A stretch of DNA of 19,679 nt from JBBTYG01 sp964418085. GTDB taxonomy: Bacteria > Patescibacteriota > Minisyncoccia > UBA6257 > 2-01-FULL-56-20. A program made the translations under genes and the position numbers. The DNA lies in NCBI GenBank assembly GCA_964418085.1, contig CAYQKB010000021.1, forward strand, positions 1-19,679, written 5' to 3'. Shown here one piece after another: positions 13,731-19,679 of the stretch; position 1 is the stretch's first letter; each line of letters starts with the position of its first letter. The notes below the pieces were generated by a model. The model saw only the letters and a list, made by a program, of their open reading frames with translations, was not told the DNA's origin and did no database searches.

Positions 13731-15180
13731 TTAATTTTATTTCTTTAAGAAGCGGTTCCTTGAGCGCCAGAATTGTTCCGAAGTAGACGAGTGCGCTGAT
13801 GAGTATGGTGATGACCACATGGATGCCGAGCGAATTTAATATAAGGATTGTAAGCGCCATAATCATTGTCGCGATAAATGCCTTTCGAAGGTGGGGTAGA
13901 ATTTTCGGTCTGTTTTCCTGATACGCGATTCGCCGGAGATACGCGACGCAAAGAAGCTGGGCCAGGAACGTTGCCCACGCCGAGCCGACGATGCCAAATT
14001 TCGGAATGAGGATAAGGTCAAAAATGACATTCGATATTCCGCCGATTGCCGAATAGACAATGAGACTCTTTTGCCTGTTATACGCGAAGGCGACATTGCT
14101 CAAGACGACGACCGGGAAGTCTATAAGTATCGTCGCGATAAGCACTTGGAAGGACGACGTTCCGGCAAGGTACGCGTTTCCAAAAACGAATCCAATAATT
14201 TCTTTTCCGAGCAGTATTCCGCCGACCGCAATAGGAAGTGCAGCAATGAAAAGAAATGAGAGTACGAGCTCGAGCACCCTCCGCAATTTTATGTCGTCTT
14301 TTCCCGCGAGCCGGGAAAGTGCGGGAAGAATGCTCATGGTGATGATAGCCGGCACGAGGTAGAGAAGCTGCACGATGCGCTGTGCGGCGGAGTAGAGTCC
14401 AACGCTGTCCGCCGACTGGAACCATCCGATAAGCAAAATGTCTGTATTGATCATGAGCATCCCAAGAATAACGGAGATGGCGAGTGGCCACCCCGAGGCG
14501 AAGATGGATTTTAAAATTGTGAACGAAAAATTCGAAAAGAGGCCCGCAAGTTTATCTTTTATGGCATAAATCGTCGCGATCATTCCGATGCCGGTTCCCG
14601 CGGCGTAGGCATATGTGAGTGCGCCGACAGTTTTGGACTCATAAAGAAATATGAAACCCAAGACAACAATCGCGGCGTTGGTAAGGAGATAGAGCCCGGC
14701 CTCCCATTCCATTTTCTCGAACGATCGGATTAAAGAAGTTCCAAATTCGCGCATGCTGTCGAATGCAAAAATGAGCGCGGCGATCGGCAGTATCGCCTTC
14801 ACTCCTTCAATGCTTGTGAAAAATGGTCCTCCGAACACAACGACGGCCATGCCAAGGACGATGAGCACGCCCTTCAAAATAAAAGATGTTGAAATTACCT
14901 TTCTCTGCTGTTCGGGATCATCGAATAGTTTCGAAGATTCGCGGATGAGAAGCGGGCTAATGCCGATGTCGGCGAATGCCGTGAGGAGTGTGACAAAGGA
15001 AATGGCATAGGAAAAGACGCCCCATTCAGACGTGCCCAAGACGCGCGCTCCGTAAATGACGATCGCTGCGCGCAAAAACCGCCCGCCGAAGTTTGAAACG
15101 GCGAGCCAAAAAGTGTTCTTCGCCACGGTCTGGCGAATGGTATGATTATGGAATAATAGCGACTTGATCTTGTGCCACAT
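13708..15180 (-). CDS. Wzx-like polysaccharide flippase (MOP superfamily)
   Basis: A 490-residue polytopic membrane protein with about 12-14 hydrophobic segments. The N-terminal part reads TFWLAVSNFGGRFLRAAIVI then ARVLGTSEWGVFSYAIS (45-61), the usual start of Wzx/RfbX polysaccharide transporters. It would flip undecaprenyl-pyrophosphate-linked glycan units across the cytoplasmic membrane. With the WbaP-like initiator and several GT2 enzymes nearby it implies a Wzx-dependent export route; no Wzy polymerase was recognised, though either unknown membrane gene further right could be considered. It is convergent with the GT2 gene (3' overlap of 23 bases) and divergent from the nucleotidyltransferase at 15223. 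There is no Shine-Dalgarno at the ATG. Confidence 0.9.
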   Translation of the reverse strand: MWHKIKSLLFHNHTIRQTVAKNTFWLAVSNFGGRFLRAAIVIYGARVLGTSEWGVFSYAISFVTLLTAFADIGISPLLIRESSKLFDDPEQQRKVISTSFILKGVLIVLGMAVVVFGGPFFTSIEGVKAILPIAALIFAFDSMREFGTSLIRSFEKMEWEAGLYLLTNAAIVVLGFIFLYESKTVGALTYAYAAGTGIGMIATIYAIKDKLAGLFSNFSFTILKSIFASGWPLAISVILGMLMINTDILLIGWFQSADSVGLYSAAQRIVQLLYLVPAIITMSILPALSRLAGKDDIKLRRVLELVLSFLFIAALPIAVGGILLGKEIIGFVFGNAYLAGTSSFQVLIATILIDFPVVVLSNVAFAYNRQKSLIVYSAIGGISNVIFDLILIPKFGIVGSAWATFLAQLLCVAYLRRIAYQENRPKILPHLRKAFIATMIMALTILILNSLGIHVVITILISALVYFGTILALKEPLLKEIKLITSLPSA

Positions 15181-15222
15181 GATTAGGTACTATGAAAATA
15201 CCACTTTTTAAAAAGAAAGAAC

Positions 15223-15714
15223 ATGACCAAAAAAATGCCTGAAGAAAAAATTGTCGTCGCCGTAAGTGGGGGATTTGATCCGATTCACATCGGACACGTG
15301 CGCTATTTCCAAAATGCAAAAGCGTTGGGTGACGAACTCGTGGTAATTTTGAATAATGATAACTGGCTGATGAAGAAAAAAGGCCATGTGTTTATGCCGC
15401 AGGAAGAAAGAAAAGAAATTATCGAAGCGATCAATGGGGTGGATAAGGTTGTGTTTACAAAACATCCGGAAAATCCGACGGACATGAGTGTATGCCTTGA
15501 GCTTAAGGAAATTCGCCCGCACGTGTTTGCGAACGGTGGCGACCGAAAGCCGGATGGCGACCCGGTGCCGGAGGTGTCGGTGTGCATGGAGCTTGGCATT
15601 GAGATGATGTATAACGTCGGCCACGGCGGCAAGGTGCAATCAAGCTCATGGCTCGTCGATAAATACCGAAAAGCAACGGCAGGCAAAGAATCAAAAGGAA
15701 AAACTCAAAAATAA
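15223..15714 (+). CDS. Cytidylyltransferase-like nucleotidyltransferase (RfaE2/TagD superfamily)
   Basis: A 163-residue protein with the HxGH fold signature in SGGFDPIHIGHVRYFQNAK (15-33). ILNNDNWLMKKKG (42-54) and FMPQEERKEII (57-67) follow, as in the heptose adenylyltransferase and glycerol-3-phosphate cytidylyltransferase families. It differs from the RfaE2 at the window start: the motif is HIGH rather than HVGH, and the middle region carries EIRPHVFANGGDRKPDGDP. The substrate is uncertain; an activated heptose or polyol phosphate for the surface glycan is likely. An in-frame ATG four codons in is an alternative start. The gene ends 20 bases before the convergent epimerase gene. Confidence 0.82.
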   Translation: MTKKMPEEKIVVAVSGGFDPIHIGHVRYFQNAKALGDELVVILNNDNWLMKKKGHVFMPQEERKEIIEAINGVDKVVFTKHPENPTDMSVCLELKEIRPHVFANGGDRKPDGDPVPEVSVCMELGIEMMYNVGHGGKVQSSSWLVDKYRKATAGKESKGKTQK

Positions 15715-15734
15715 TCTCGAAGGAGTTGCGTAAA

Positions 15735-16661
15735 TTAGAGATTCGCTAACGTCTTTTCGATCCCTTCTGTAAGTTCAATCTTCGGGTTCCAGCCAAGGAT
15801 TTTCTTTGCCTTTCGTGCATCAAGTGCAATCTGATATACCTCGCCTTTGCGATACGGAGCATAGCGAGATTTGCCCACGAAGCCGATTTCTTTCGCAATT
15901 GCATTAAATATCATATTGTCGGTAACCTTCTTTCCCCAGCCGAGATTCGCAGTTTCATTTTTTCCACGAGCGAGCGCAAGAATATTCGCATGTGCGATAT
16001 CGCCTACGTACATATAGTCACGCGCCTTTGTGCCGTCGCCAAAGATTGTCGGCCGCACTCCGCTCTTCATAAGTGCCCCGAATATGGCCACAACTCCGGC
16101 TTCTCCTTTTGGATTTTGGCGCGGTCCATAAACATTCGGATATCTGAAAATAAAATAGTCGAAGCCGTACTGCCGGGCATAAAAATGTATCACTTCTTCT
16201 CCGAGAAGCTTTGAGAGGCCGTAAGGCGAAAGGGGAGTTGCCGGGTTCGTTTCATCCGCCGGAATTTTTTTCGGTTCGCCATAGATTGCGCCGCCCGTCG
16301 AGGAGAAAATAAATTTCTTGTGTGCGCCTCGCCCATATTTTCCGAAGGCGAGCAAAACATTCGTGGTGCCGAGCACGTTTACCTGGAGCGTTGGAATCGG
16401 ATTTCTGAGTGATTTCACAACCTCTGCGATTGCCGCGTGGTGATTAACGACTTCCGGCTTTTCTTTTCGAAATATTTTTTCAATTGCTTCAAGATCTCGA
16501 ATATCTGTCTTATAAAATGTGGCTTTCGGATTTATATTTTTCTTAAAACCGGTGAGGAGGTTGTCAACTATAGCAACATGATGACCCGCGTTAATGTACG
16601 CATCGGCGACATGCGATGCGATGAACCCGGCCCCGCCCGTAATTAAAATTTTTTTCTTCAT
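15735..16661 (-). CDS. NAD-dependent sugar-nucleotide epimerase (GalE-like, extended SDR)
   Basis: A 308-residue extended short-chain dehydrogenase. The Rossmann motif is TGGAGFIASH (8-17), with Ala where GalE usually has the third Gly; DNLLTG (33-38) follows. SSTGGAIYGEP (120-130) and the YxxxK pair Y147/K151 form the catalytic site, and ARDYMYVGDIAHA (213-225) is typical of UDP-glucose/UDP-hexose 4-epimerases. It probably interconverts a UDP-hexose for the glycan. It does not look like HldD, the ADP-heptose epimerase. The 29 bases between it and the upstream WbaP-like gene consist entirely of heptamer repeats. Confidence 0.85.
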   Translation of the reverse strand: MKKKILITGGAGFIASHVADAYINAGHHVAIVDNLLTGFKKNINPKATFYKTDIRDLEAIEKIFRKEKPEVVNHHAAIAEVVKSLRNPIPTLQVNVLGTTNVLLAFGKYGRGAHKKFIFSSTGGAIYGEPKKIPADETNPATPLSPYGLSKLLGEEVIHFYARQYGFDYFIFRYPNVYGPRQNPKGEAGVVAIFGALMKSGVRPTIFGDGTKARDYMYVGDIAHANILALARGKNETANLGWGKKVTDNMIFNAIAKEIGFVGKSRYAPYRKGEVYQIALDARKAKKILGWNPKIELTEGIEKTLANL

Positions 16662-16690
16662 TGAAAATTAAAAATTGTAAATTGAAAATT
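16662..16690 (-). repeat. Heptamer array filling a gene junction (4 x 7 bp)
   Basis: Read on the minus strand the gap is AATTTTC, AATTTAC, AATTTTT, AATTTTC plus one A, bounded exactly by the TAG of the WbaP-like gene and the ATG of the epimerase gene. There is no Shine-Dalgarno in it. Confidence 0.7.
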
Positions 16691-18025
16691 CTATTCGTTA
16701 TTTACGAATAGGGCTTTCACCGTCTTTATAATAATAGCAAGATCGAGGATGAAAGATCTATTTTTGATGTAATAGATATCATACTGGAGTTTCTCGTATG
16801 AATCCGCGTCGGGGGCGCCGTAATTGTGATTGATCTGCGCCCAGCCGGTAACGCCGGGGTGAACAAGATTTCGAATTTCAAAATAAGGCACCTTATCCTT
16901 TAGAAGTGTAACAAATTCAGGTCGTTCTGGCCGCGGGCCGACAAACGAAAGATTCCCTTTAATAATATTGATGAGTTGCGGGAGTTCGTCGAGATGTGTC
17001 CGGCGGAGAACTTTTCCGAAGCCGGTAACGCGGGTATCCTCGGCTCCCGACCATTGCGCGCCGTTCTTTTCTGCGTCGGGTTTCATTGTCCTGAACTTAT
17101 AGAGCGTAAATTCTTTTCCGTTTTTTCCGACTCTGACTTGCTTATAGATTGTTTGTCCATGAGAGGTAAACTTCGTTATGAGCATAATCAATATCTCGAA
17201 CGGGAGGAGTACTATCTGAAGAAGGAATGCGAATAATATCTCGCCGCCGCGTTTCAACTGGTCATAAAATTTCGGATGGTTCGCGACGTGTTCCAAAAAC
17301 CACGCTTCGTCCACTTCCGCGAGCGGAACCTTTCTCATGATCAGTTCATAAAAATTTGCGAGTTCCCGCACTTCTACACCGCGGCTTAAGAGTTTGTAGA
17401 GTTCGTTCGCGAGGGCTTGATTGCTTTTCAAATGGCGCGGCACAATAACGACATTCACGGCATGCTTCGCCACTGCCTCGTGGATGATCTGCCCGTTATC
17501 CGCCGCATTCTCCGGAAGTTTTGAGACGATGCCGTATCCAAACTGTGGGTTTGTTGAAATGAGATGAGACAGCTCTTCCGAAACTTTCGAGCTCCCTACG
17601 AGGAGAACCTTATTCGGGGCTTCGCCTGAAGAAGCAAGTCTGTTAAAAAATCGTCTCCAGAAAAGCTCGACGACTGCGAACACAGCAATGAAAATAAATA
17701 AATTTGTCTTAGGCGTTATTCCCGTAAAAGGAAGGAAATAAAAGAAAACGGCGGCAAGAATGGCATTTATAAAAATCGATAGAGTGAGGGTTTTTATAAA
17801 GTCGAGATTGTTTCGAAGCCGCCGGAGATCGTAGAGTCCGGAAATATAAAAAACGATTATCCACAATATGAAAACGAGACTAAAGGGGAGCACGTGGCCA
17901 TTGATGAATTGATCATAAAAGGTATTGCCGTAGCGGAGAGTAAGCGCAAGAAATAAGCTTGCATACAGTGCAATGACGTCTCCAATGAAAAGAAAAAAAA
18001 CTTTCGCCTTATTTGCGGAGTTCAT
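16691..18025 (-). CDS. Polyprenyl-phosphate sugar-1-phosphate transferase (WbaP/WcaJ-like initiating enzyme)
   Basis: A 444-residue membrane enzyme that transfers a sugar 1-phosphate from a UDP-sugar to undecaprenyl phosphate and so starts the glycan. The N-terminal 130 residues form four to five membrane spans. Residues about 135-235 are a Rossmann-like CoA_binding_3 domain (LLVGSSKVSEEL, 141-152). After one hydrophobic segment (about 262-285) comes the catalytic Bac_transf domain: LYKFRTMKPD (308-317), THLDELPQLINIIKGNLSFV (343-362), GPRPE (363-367) and GVTGWAQIN (391-399). The frame is open another 53 codons upstream, but that part overlaps the previous gene and has no membrane-protein character, so I chose the ATG at 18025, 11 bases after that gene's stop. 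Confidence 0.9.
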   Translation of the reverse strand: MNSANKAKVFFLFIGDVIALYASLFLALTLRYGNTFYDQFINGHVLPFSLVFILWIIVFYISGLYDLRRLRNNLDFIKTLTLSIFINAILAAVFFYFLPFTGITPKTNLFIFIAVFAVVELFWRRFFNRLASSGEAPNKVLLVGSSKVSEELSHLISTNPQFGYGIVSKLPENAADNGQIIHEAVAKHAVNVVIVPRHLKSNQALANELYKLLSRGVEVRELANFYELIMRKVPLAEVDEAWFLEHVANHPKFYDQLKRGGEILFAFLLQIVLLPFEILIMLITKFTSHGQTIYKQVRVGKNGKEFTLYKFRTMKPDAEKNGAQWSGAEDTRVTGFGKVLRRTHLDELPQLINIIKGNLSFVGPRPERPEFVTLLKDKVPYFEIRNLVHPGVTGWAQINHNYGAPDADSYEKLQYDIYYIKNRSFILDLAIIIKTVKALFVNNE

Positions 18026-18036
18026 AGCCGGGGAAA

Positions 18037-18630
18037 TTATATGTCGAGTATATAAAACGGTTTTATCGCAAGGAGGTAGATGTTTGCAACGGCTTTGATA
18101 AGTGCGAAAAGCACGGTTGTACCGTAGATATAATTCATCACGATGCCGAGAGTGGCGAGGCTGCAGAGAAGTGCGCCAAGCCAATCAAGGACGATTTTTC
18201 TGTTGAGAAAATCTTTATAGCGCGGGGCGATGTCAATAAGAATTTTATATTTCACAATGCACTCAAGAAAAAGAAGAGTCGCAATTATTGAAAACCACAG
18301 CGGGTGATCGAACTGCGTCGCAAGTGACAGGTAGGTGAGTGTGATAAGGAAGTCTATATATCGTTGACTCGTATTTCCGGCGGGCGTAATGGTTGAAAAA
18401 ACTCTGACCGAGAAGTATGTATTTGCGACGAGAATCGCATAAAAAAGTACGAGTGGCCACGCGAGAGCCCAGTTGTGCACCATGGTCGCGGCCGCGATGA
18501 CCCCGAAAGATCCGAATCCAAGAGTCGCGGCAATAGCCCGCTCGCGTGCGATTGGCGTGTAAATCCGCTGGCTCGCCGGATCGAGATGAACATGCTTGAT
18601 AAGTTTATGCTCTCTAAGATTCTTAATCAT
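18037..18630 (-). CDS. Unknown multi-pass membrane protein
   Basis: I do not recognise this 197-residue protein. A short basic N-terminus (MIKNLREHKLIKHVHLDPAS) is followed by about five to six hydrophobic segments: near 32-48, 55-70, 90-105, 110-128, 148-165 and 170-190. It carries no catalytic motif I can name. Its ATG follows directly on the stop codon of the upstream small membrane gene, and the WbaP-like gene follows 11 bases after its own stop, so the three are one transcript. A role in lipid-linked glycan handling or membrane organisation is only suggested by position. Confidence 0.75.
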   Translation of the reverse strand: MIKNLREHKLIKHVHLDPASQRIYTPIARERAIAATLGFGSFGVIAAATMVHNWALAWPLVLFYAILVANTYFSVRVFSTITPAGNTSQRYIDFLITLTYLSLATQFDHPLWFSIIATLLFLECIVKYKILIDIAPRYKDFLNRKIVLDWLGALLCSLATLGIVMNYIYGTTVLFALIKAVANIYLLAIKPFYILDI

Positions 18631-18966
18631 TTATTTTTTTGCAATGGAGAATCCGATTCTTTTCATCGCGACAAATCCGTATCCCCAGACGATGGGAAGC
18701 CACATCGGAATTCCCGCAAAGTCGGGTTTGGCAAAAGATTGGTAGCCGCTTATCTGCGTTCCTACGGTTTCAACGAGCGCTCCGATAATAATCCCGTACA
18801 CAAAGATAAAAAATTCTGTTGAATCCTTATGCCACAGAATAAGTCCCACGGTAAACGCAAGATAGATTATGGCGAGCAATATATTGTTTCTCCAAAACAG
18901 GTATGACAACAGAATGCCGAAGAGTATCGGGACTGTCTCGGAGATCACTTCTTTTGTTTTTTGCAT
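18631..18966 (-). CDS. Small unknown membrane protein
   Basis: The protein has 111 residues with three to four hydrophobic segments (about 12-26, 29-45, 52-66, 86-100). The most distinctive part is LVETVGTQISGYQSFA (64-79) followed by GIPMWLPIVWGYGF (85-98), a Gly/Pro/Trp-rich pattern seen in uncharacterised bacterial membrane proteins; I cannot name a family with confidence. Its stop codon abuts the ATG of the next gene. The ATG lies 18 bases from the inverted-repeat element that separates it from the glycosyltransferase upstream. Confidence 0.72.
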   Translation of the reverse strand: MQKTKEVISETVPILFGILLSYLFWRNNILLAIIYLAFTVGLILWHKDSTEFFIFVYGIIIGALVETVGTQISGYQSFAKPDFAGIPMWLPIVWGYGFVAMKRIGFSIAKK

Positions 18967-18984
18967 GGCAAAAGCGTTGTTTAG

Positions 18985-19253
18985 AGACCCTATCTCAAAA
19001 TACCTTCTGCCGCGATATCAGTCAATCGCAGGCGAAACTAGGAATAACGACGCAGGTGTGCTGGAAGCACTCCAAGGAGGAATGACGACGTTTTCGCCTG
19101 TGATTGACGATATCCCTCTGGGTTGCGGAGATTTTCTCGCCCTGCTTCGTTGCGGTTCGGTCGCAGTGGGTAAACCACAGCTTCCTCCCCGCGCCTAGCG
19201 AAGACGATAAAATCTCTCGCAACGCGGCTTGAAGGTATTTTGAGATAGGGTCT
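18985..19253. mobile_element. 269-bp MITE-like element with 23-bp terminal inverted repeats and an internal three-way junction
   Basis: 18985-19007 and 19231-19253 are perfect 23-base inverted repeats starting AGACCCTATCTC. Inward, GCCGC (19009-19013) pairs with GCGGC (19224-19228) and extends the outer stem. Two large hairpins fill the interior: 19014-19037 pairs with 19091-19114 (23 pairs, one bulged A, one G-U), and 19122-19139 pairs with 19205-19223 (17 pairs, one bulge, one mismatch). Smaller hairpins close each, for example GTGCT-GGA-AGCAC (19058-19070) and GTGG-GTAAA-CCAC (19166-19178). Only short open frames with no family character cross it, so it encodes no transposase. TA occurs beside both ends (18982-18983, one base away from the repeat, and 19254-19255), which would suit an IS630-like or IS5-like mover; the target duplication is not clean. 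Confidence 0.8.
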
Positions 19254-19679
19254 TACCGAATATCCTTATATGGCCGCGTAAACGGTTTATGAAACAATAC
19301 CTCCCAAACGAAGTTTAGTCCATATACAAAGAAGGTTTTTGAAATTCCGCCTTCCTGCAATCGCCGTCCCGATCCATTGATGAAAAAGTTCATTTTGAAG
19401 ACTACTTTTCCGGCCGCGCTGAGCCGCCGCGCGATGTCCGTGTCCTCGCCATAAAAATCTATCGTCGTATCGAAGCCGCCGATGTTAAGAAGCGCATCCC
19501 TCTTCGCGATAAAATTTGCACCGAAGACCATATACCCGACGAGCCGGTAGGTGAACGGCGCGAAAATATACCAGCAGGCTTCTGCAAAAAATTTACTGAA
19601 CCATGGAAGATCGTTATACCGAAGCGGACCGGAGAGGCATACCATCTTCGGTCGGCGGGAAAATTCGGCAAGTGCGAAT
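19253..19679 (-). CDS. GT2 family glycosyltransferase, C-terminal part (start lies outside the window)
   Basis: The 141 visible residues are the C-terminal half of a GT2 glycosyltransferase. VGYMVFGANFIAKRDALLNI followed by GGFDTTIDFYGEDTDIARRL is the classic acceptor and catalytic region, with the ED pair in YGEDTD. RPKMVCLSGPLRYNDLP precedes it and the protein ends FTRPYKDIR. An internal ATG at 19645 exists, but the open frame continues to the window edge and matches the family, so it is not the start. The stop TAA occupies 19255-19253, and its last base is also the outermost base of the inverted-repeat element. The ending looks complete for this family, so the element probably landed in or beside the stop codon without shortening the protein. 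Confidence 0.87.
   Translation of the reverse strand, partial: FALAEFSRRPKMVCLSGPLRYNDLPWFSKFFAEACWYIFAPFTYRLVGYMVFGANFIAKRDALLNIGGFDTTIDFYGEDTDIARRLSAAGKVVFKMNFFINGSGRRLQEGGISKTFFVYGLNFVWEVLFHKPFTRPYKDIR

Noticed and set aside
15735..16661. HldD, the ADP-heptose 6-epimerase
   Set aside because: The sequence has GalE-type features throughout and lacks HldD-like segments.
18026..18184. 53-residue N-terminal extension of the WbaP-like protein
   Set aside because: It overlaps the upstream membrane gene, has no membrane or domain character, and the ATG at 18025 starts directly before the first membrane span.
18869..19222. Open frames crossing the inverted-repeat element (109 residues on +, 66 on -)
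   Set aside because: They are explained by the repeat's folding, match no transposase pattern and cross the boundary into a real gene.
1..19679. CRISPR arrays, tRNA or rRNA genes
   Set aside because: No spaced identical repeats, cloverleaf or rRNA-like sequence was seen; the only regular repeats are the heptamers and the 126-bp pair.

Overview
The window is a surface-polysaccharide biosynthesis locus, probably from a Candidate Phyla Radiation (Patescibacteria/Parcubacteria-like) bacterium. That assignment is inference. It rests on the mid-GC composition with A-rich linkers, tightly packed genes that mostly lack a Shine-Dalgarno sequence, degenerate heptamer repeats between genes, and the mix of glycosyltransferases, flippase and polyprenyl-phosphate glycosyltransferase. 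No rRNA, tRNA or CRISPR array was seen.

Layout. Positions 1-340 (-) hold the start of an RfaE2-type heptose-1-phosphate adenylyltransferase. A spacer with a long imperfect hairpin follows. Positions 643-5562 (+) are an operon: gmhA, rfaE1 kinase, a GT9 heptosyltransferase fused to a CgeB-like glycosyltransferase, and a GT2 glycosyltransferase. Positions 5563-5891 hold terminator hairpins and a possible decayed gene. Positions 5892-8699 (-) encode a 935-residue DEAH helicase with a sigma-70 region 4-like helix-turn-helix in its C-terminal half. Positions 8824-13730 hold a second heptose set: an HddA-like GHMP kinase, a convergent HIT/GalT-like protein (-), a second GmhA-like isomerase, a tandemly duplicated HddC-like nucleotidyltransferase in one reading frame, and a GT2. 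Positions 13708-15180 (-) are a Wzx-like flippase. Positions 15223-15714 (+) are a second HxGH nucleotidyltransferase. Positions 15735-19679 (-) carry a GalE-like epimerase, a WbaP/WcaJ-like initiating transferase, two unknown membrane proteins and the end of another GT2, with a 269-bp inverted-repeat element between the GT2 and the membrane-protein genes.

How it fits together. GmhA makes heptose 7-phosphate. RfaE1 plus RfaE2 would lead to ADP-beta-heptose, and HddA plus HddC to GDP-alpha-heptose. The GT9 domain is the obvious user of an activated heptose. The WbaP-like protein would start a glycan on undecaprenyl phosphate, the GT2 enzymes extend it and the flippase exports it. No GmhB phosphatase and no HldD epimerase lie in the window.

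The most unusual items are the 269-bp element, which folds on paper into a three-way junction with 23-bp terminal inverted repeats and whose outer end forms part of the stop codon of the neighbouring gene; the helicase-sigma region 4 fusion; the fused HddC duplication with a 126-bp identical segment; and two heptamer arrays occupying gene junctions.
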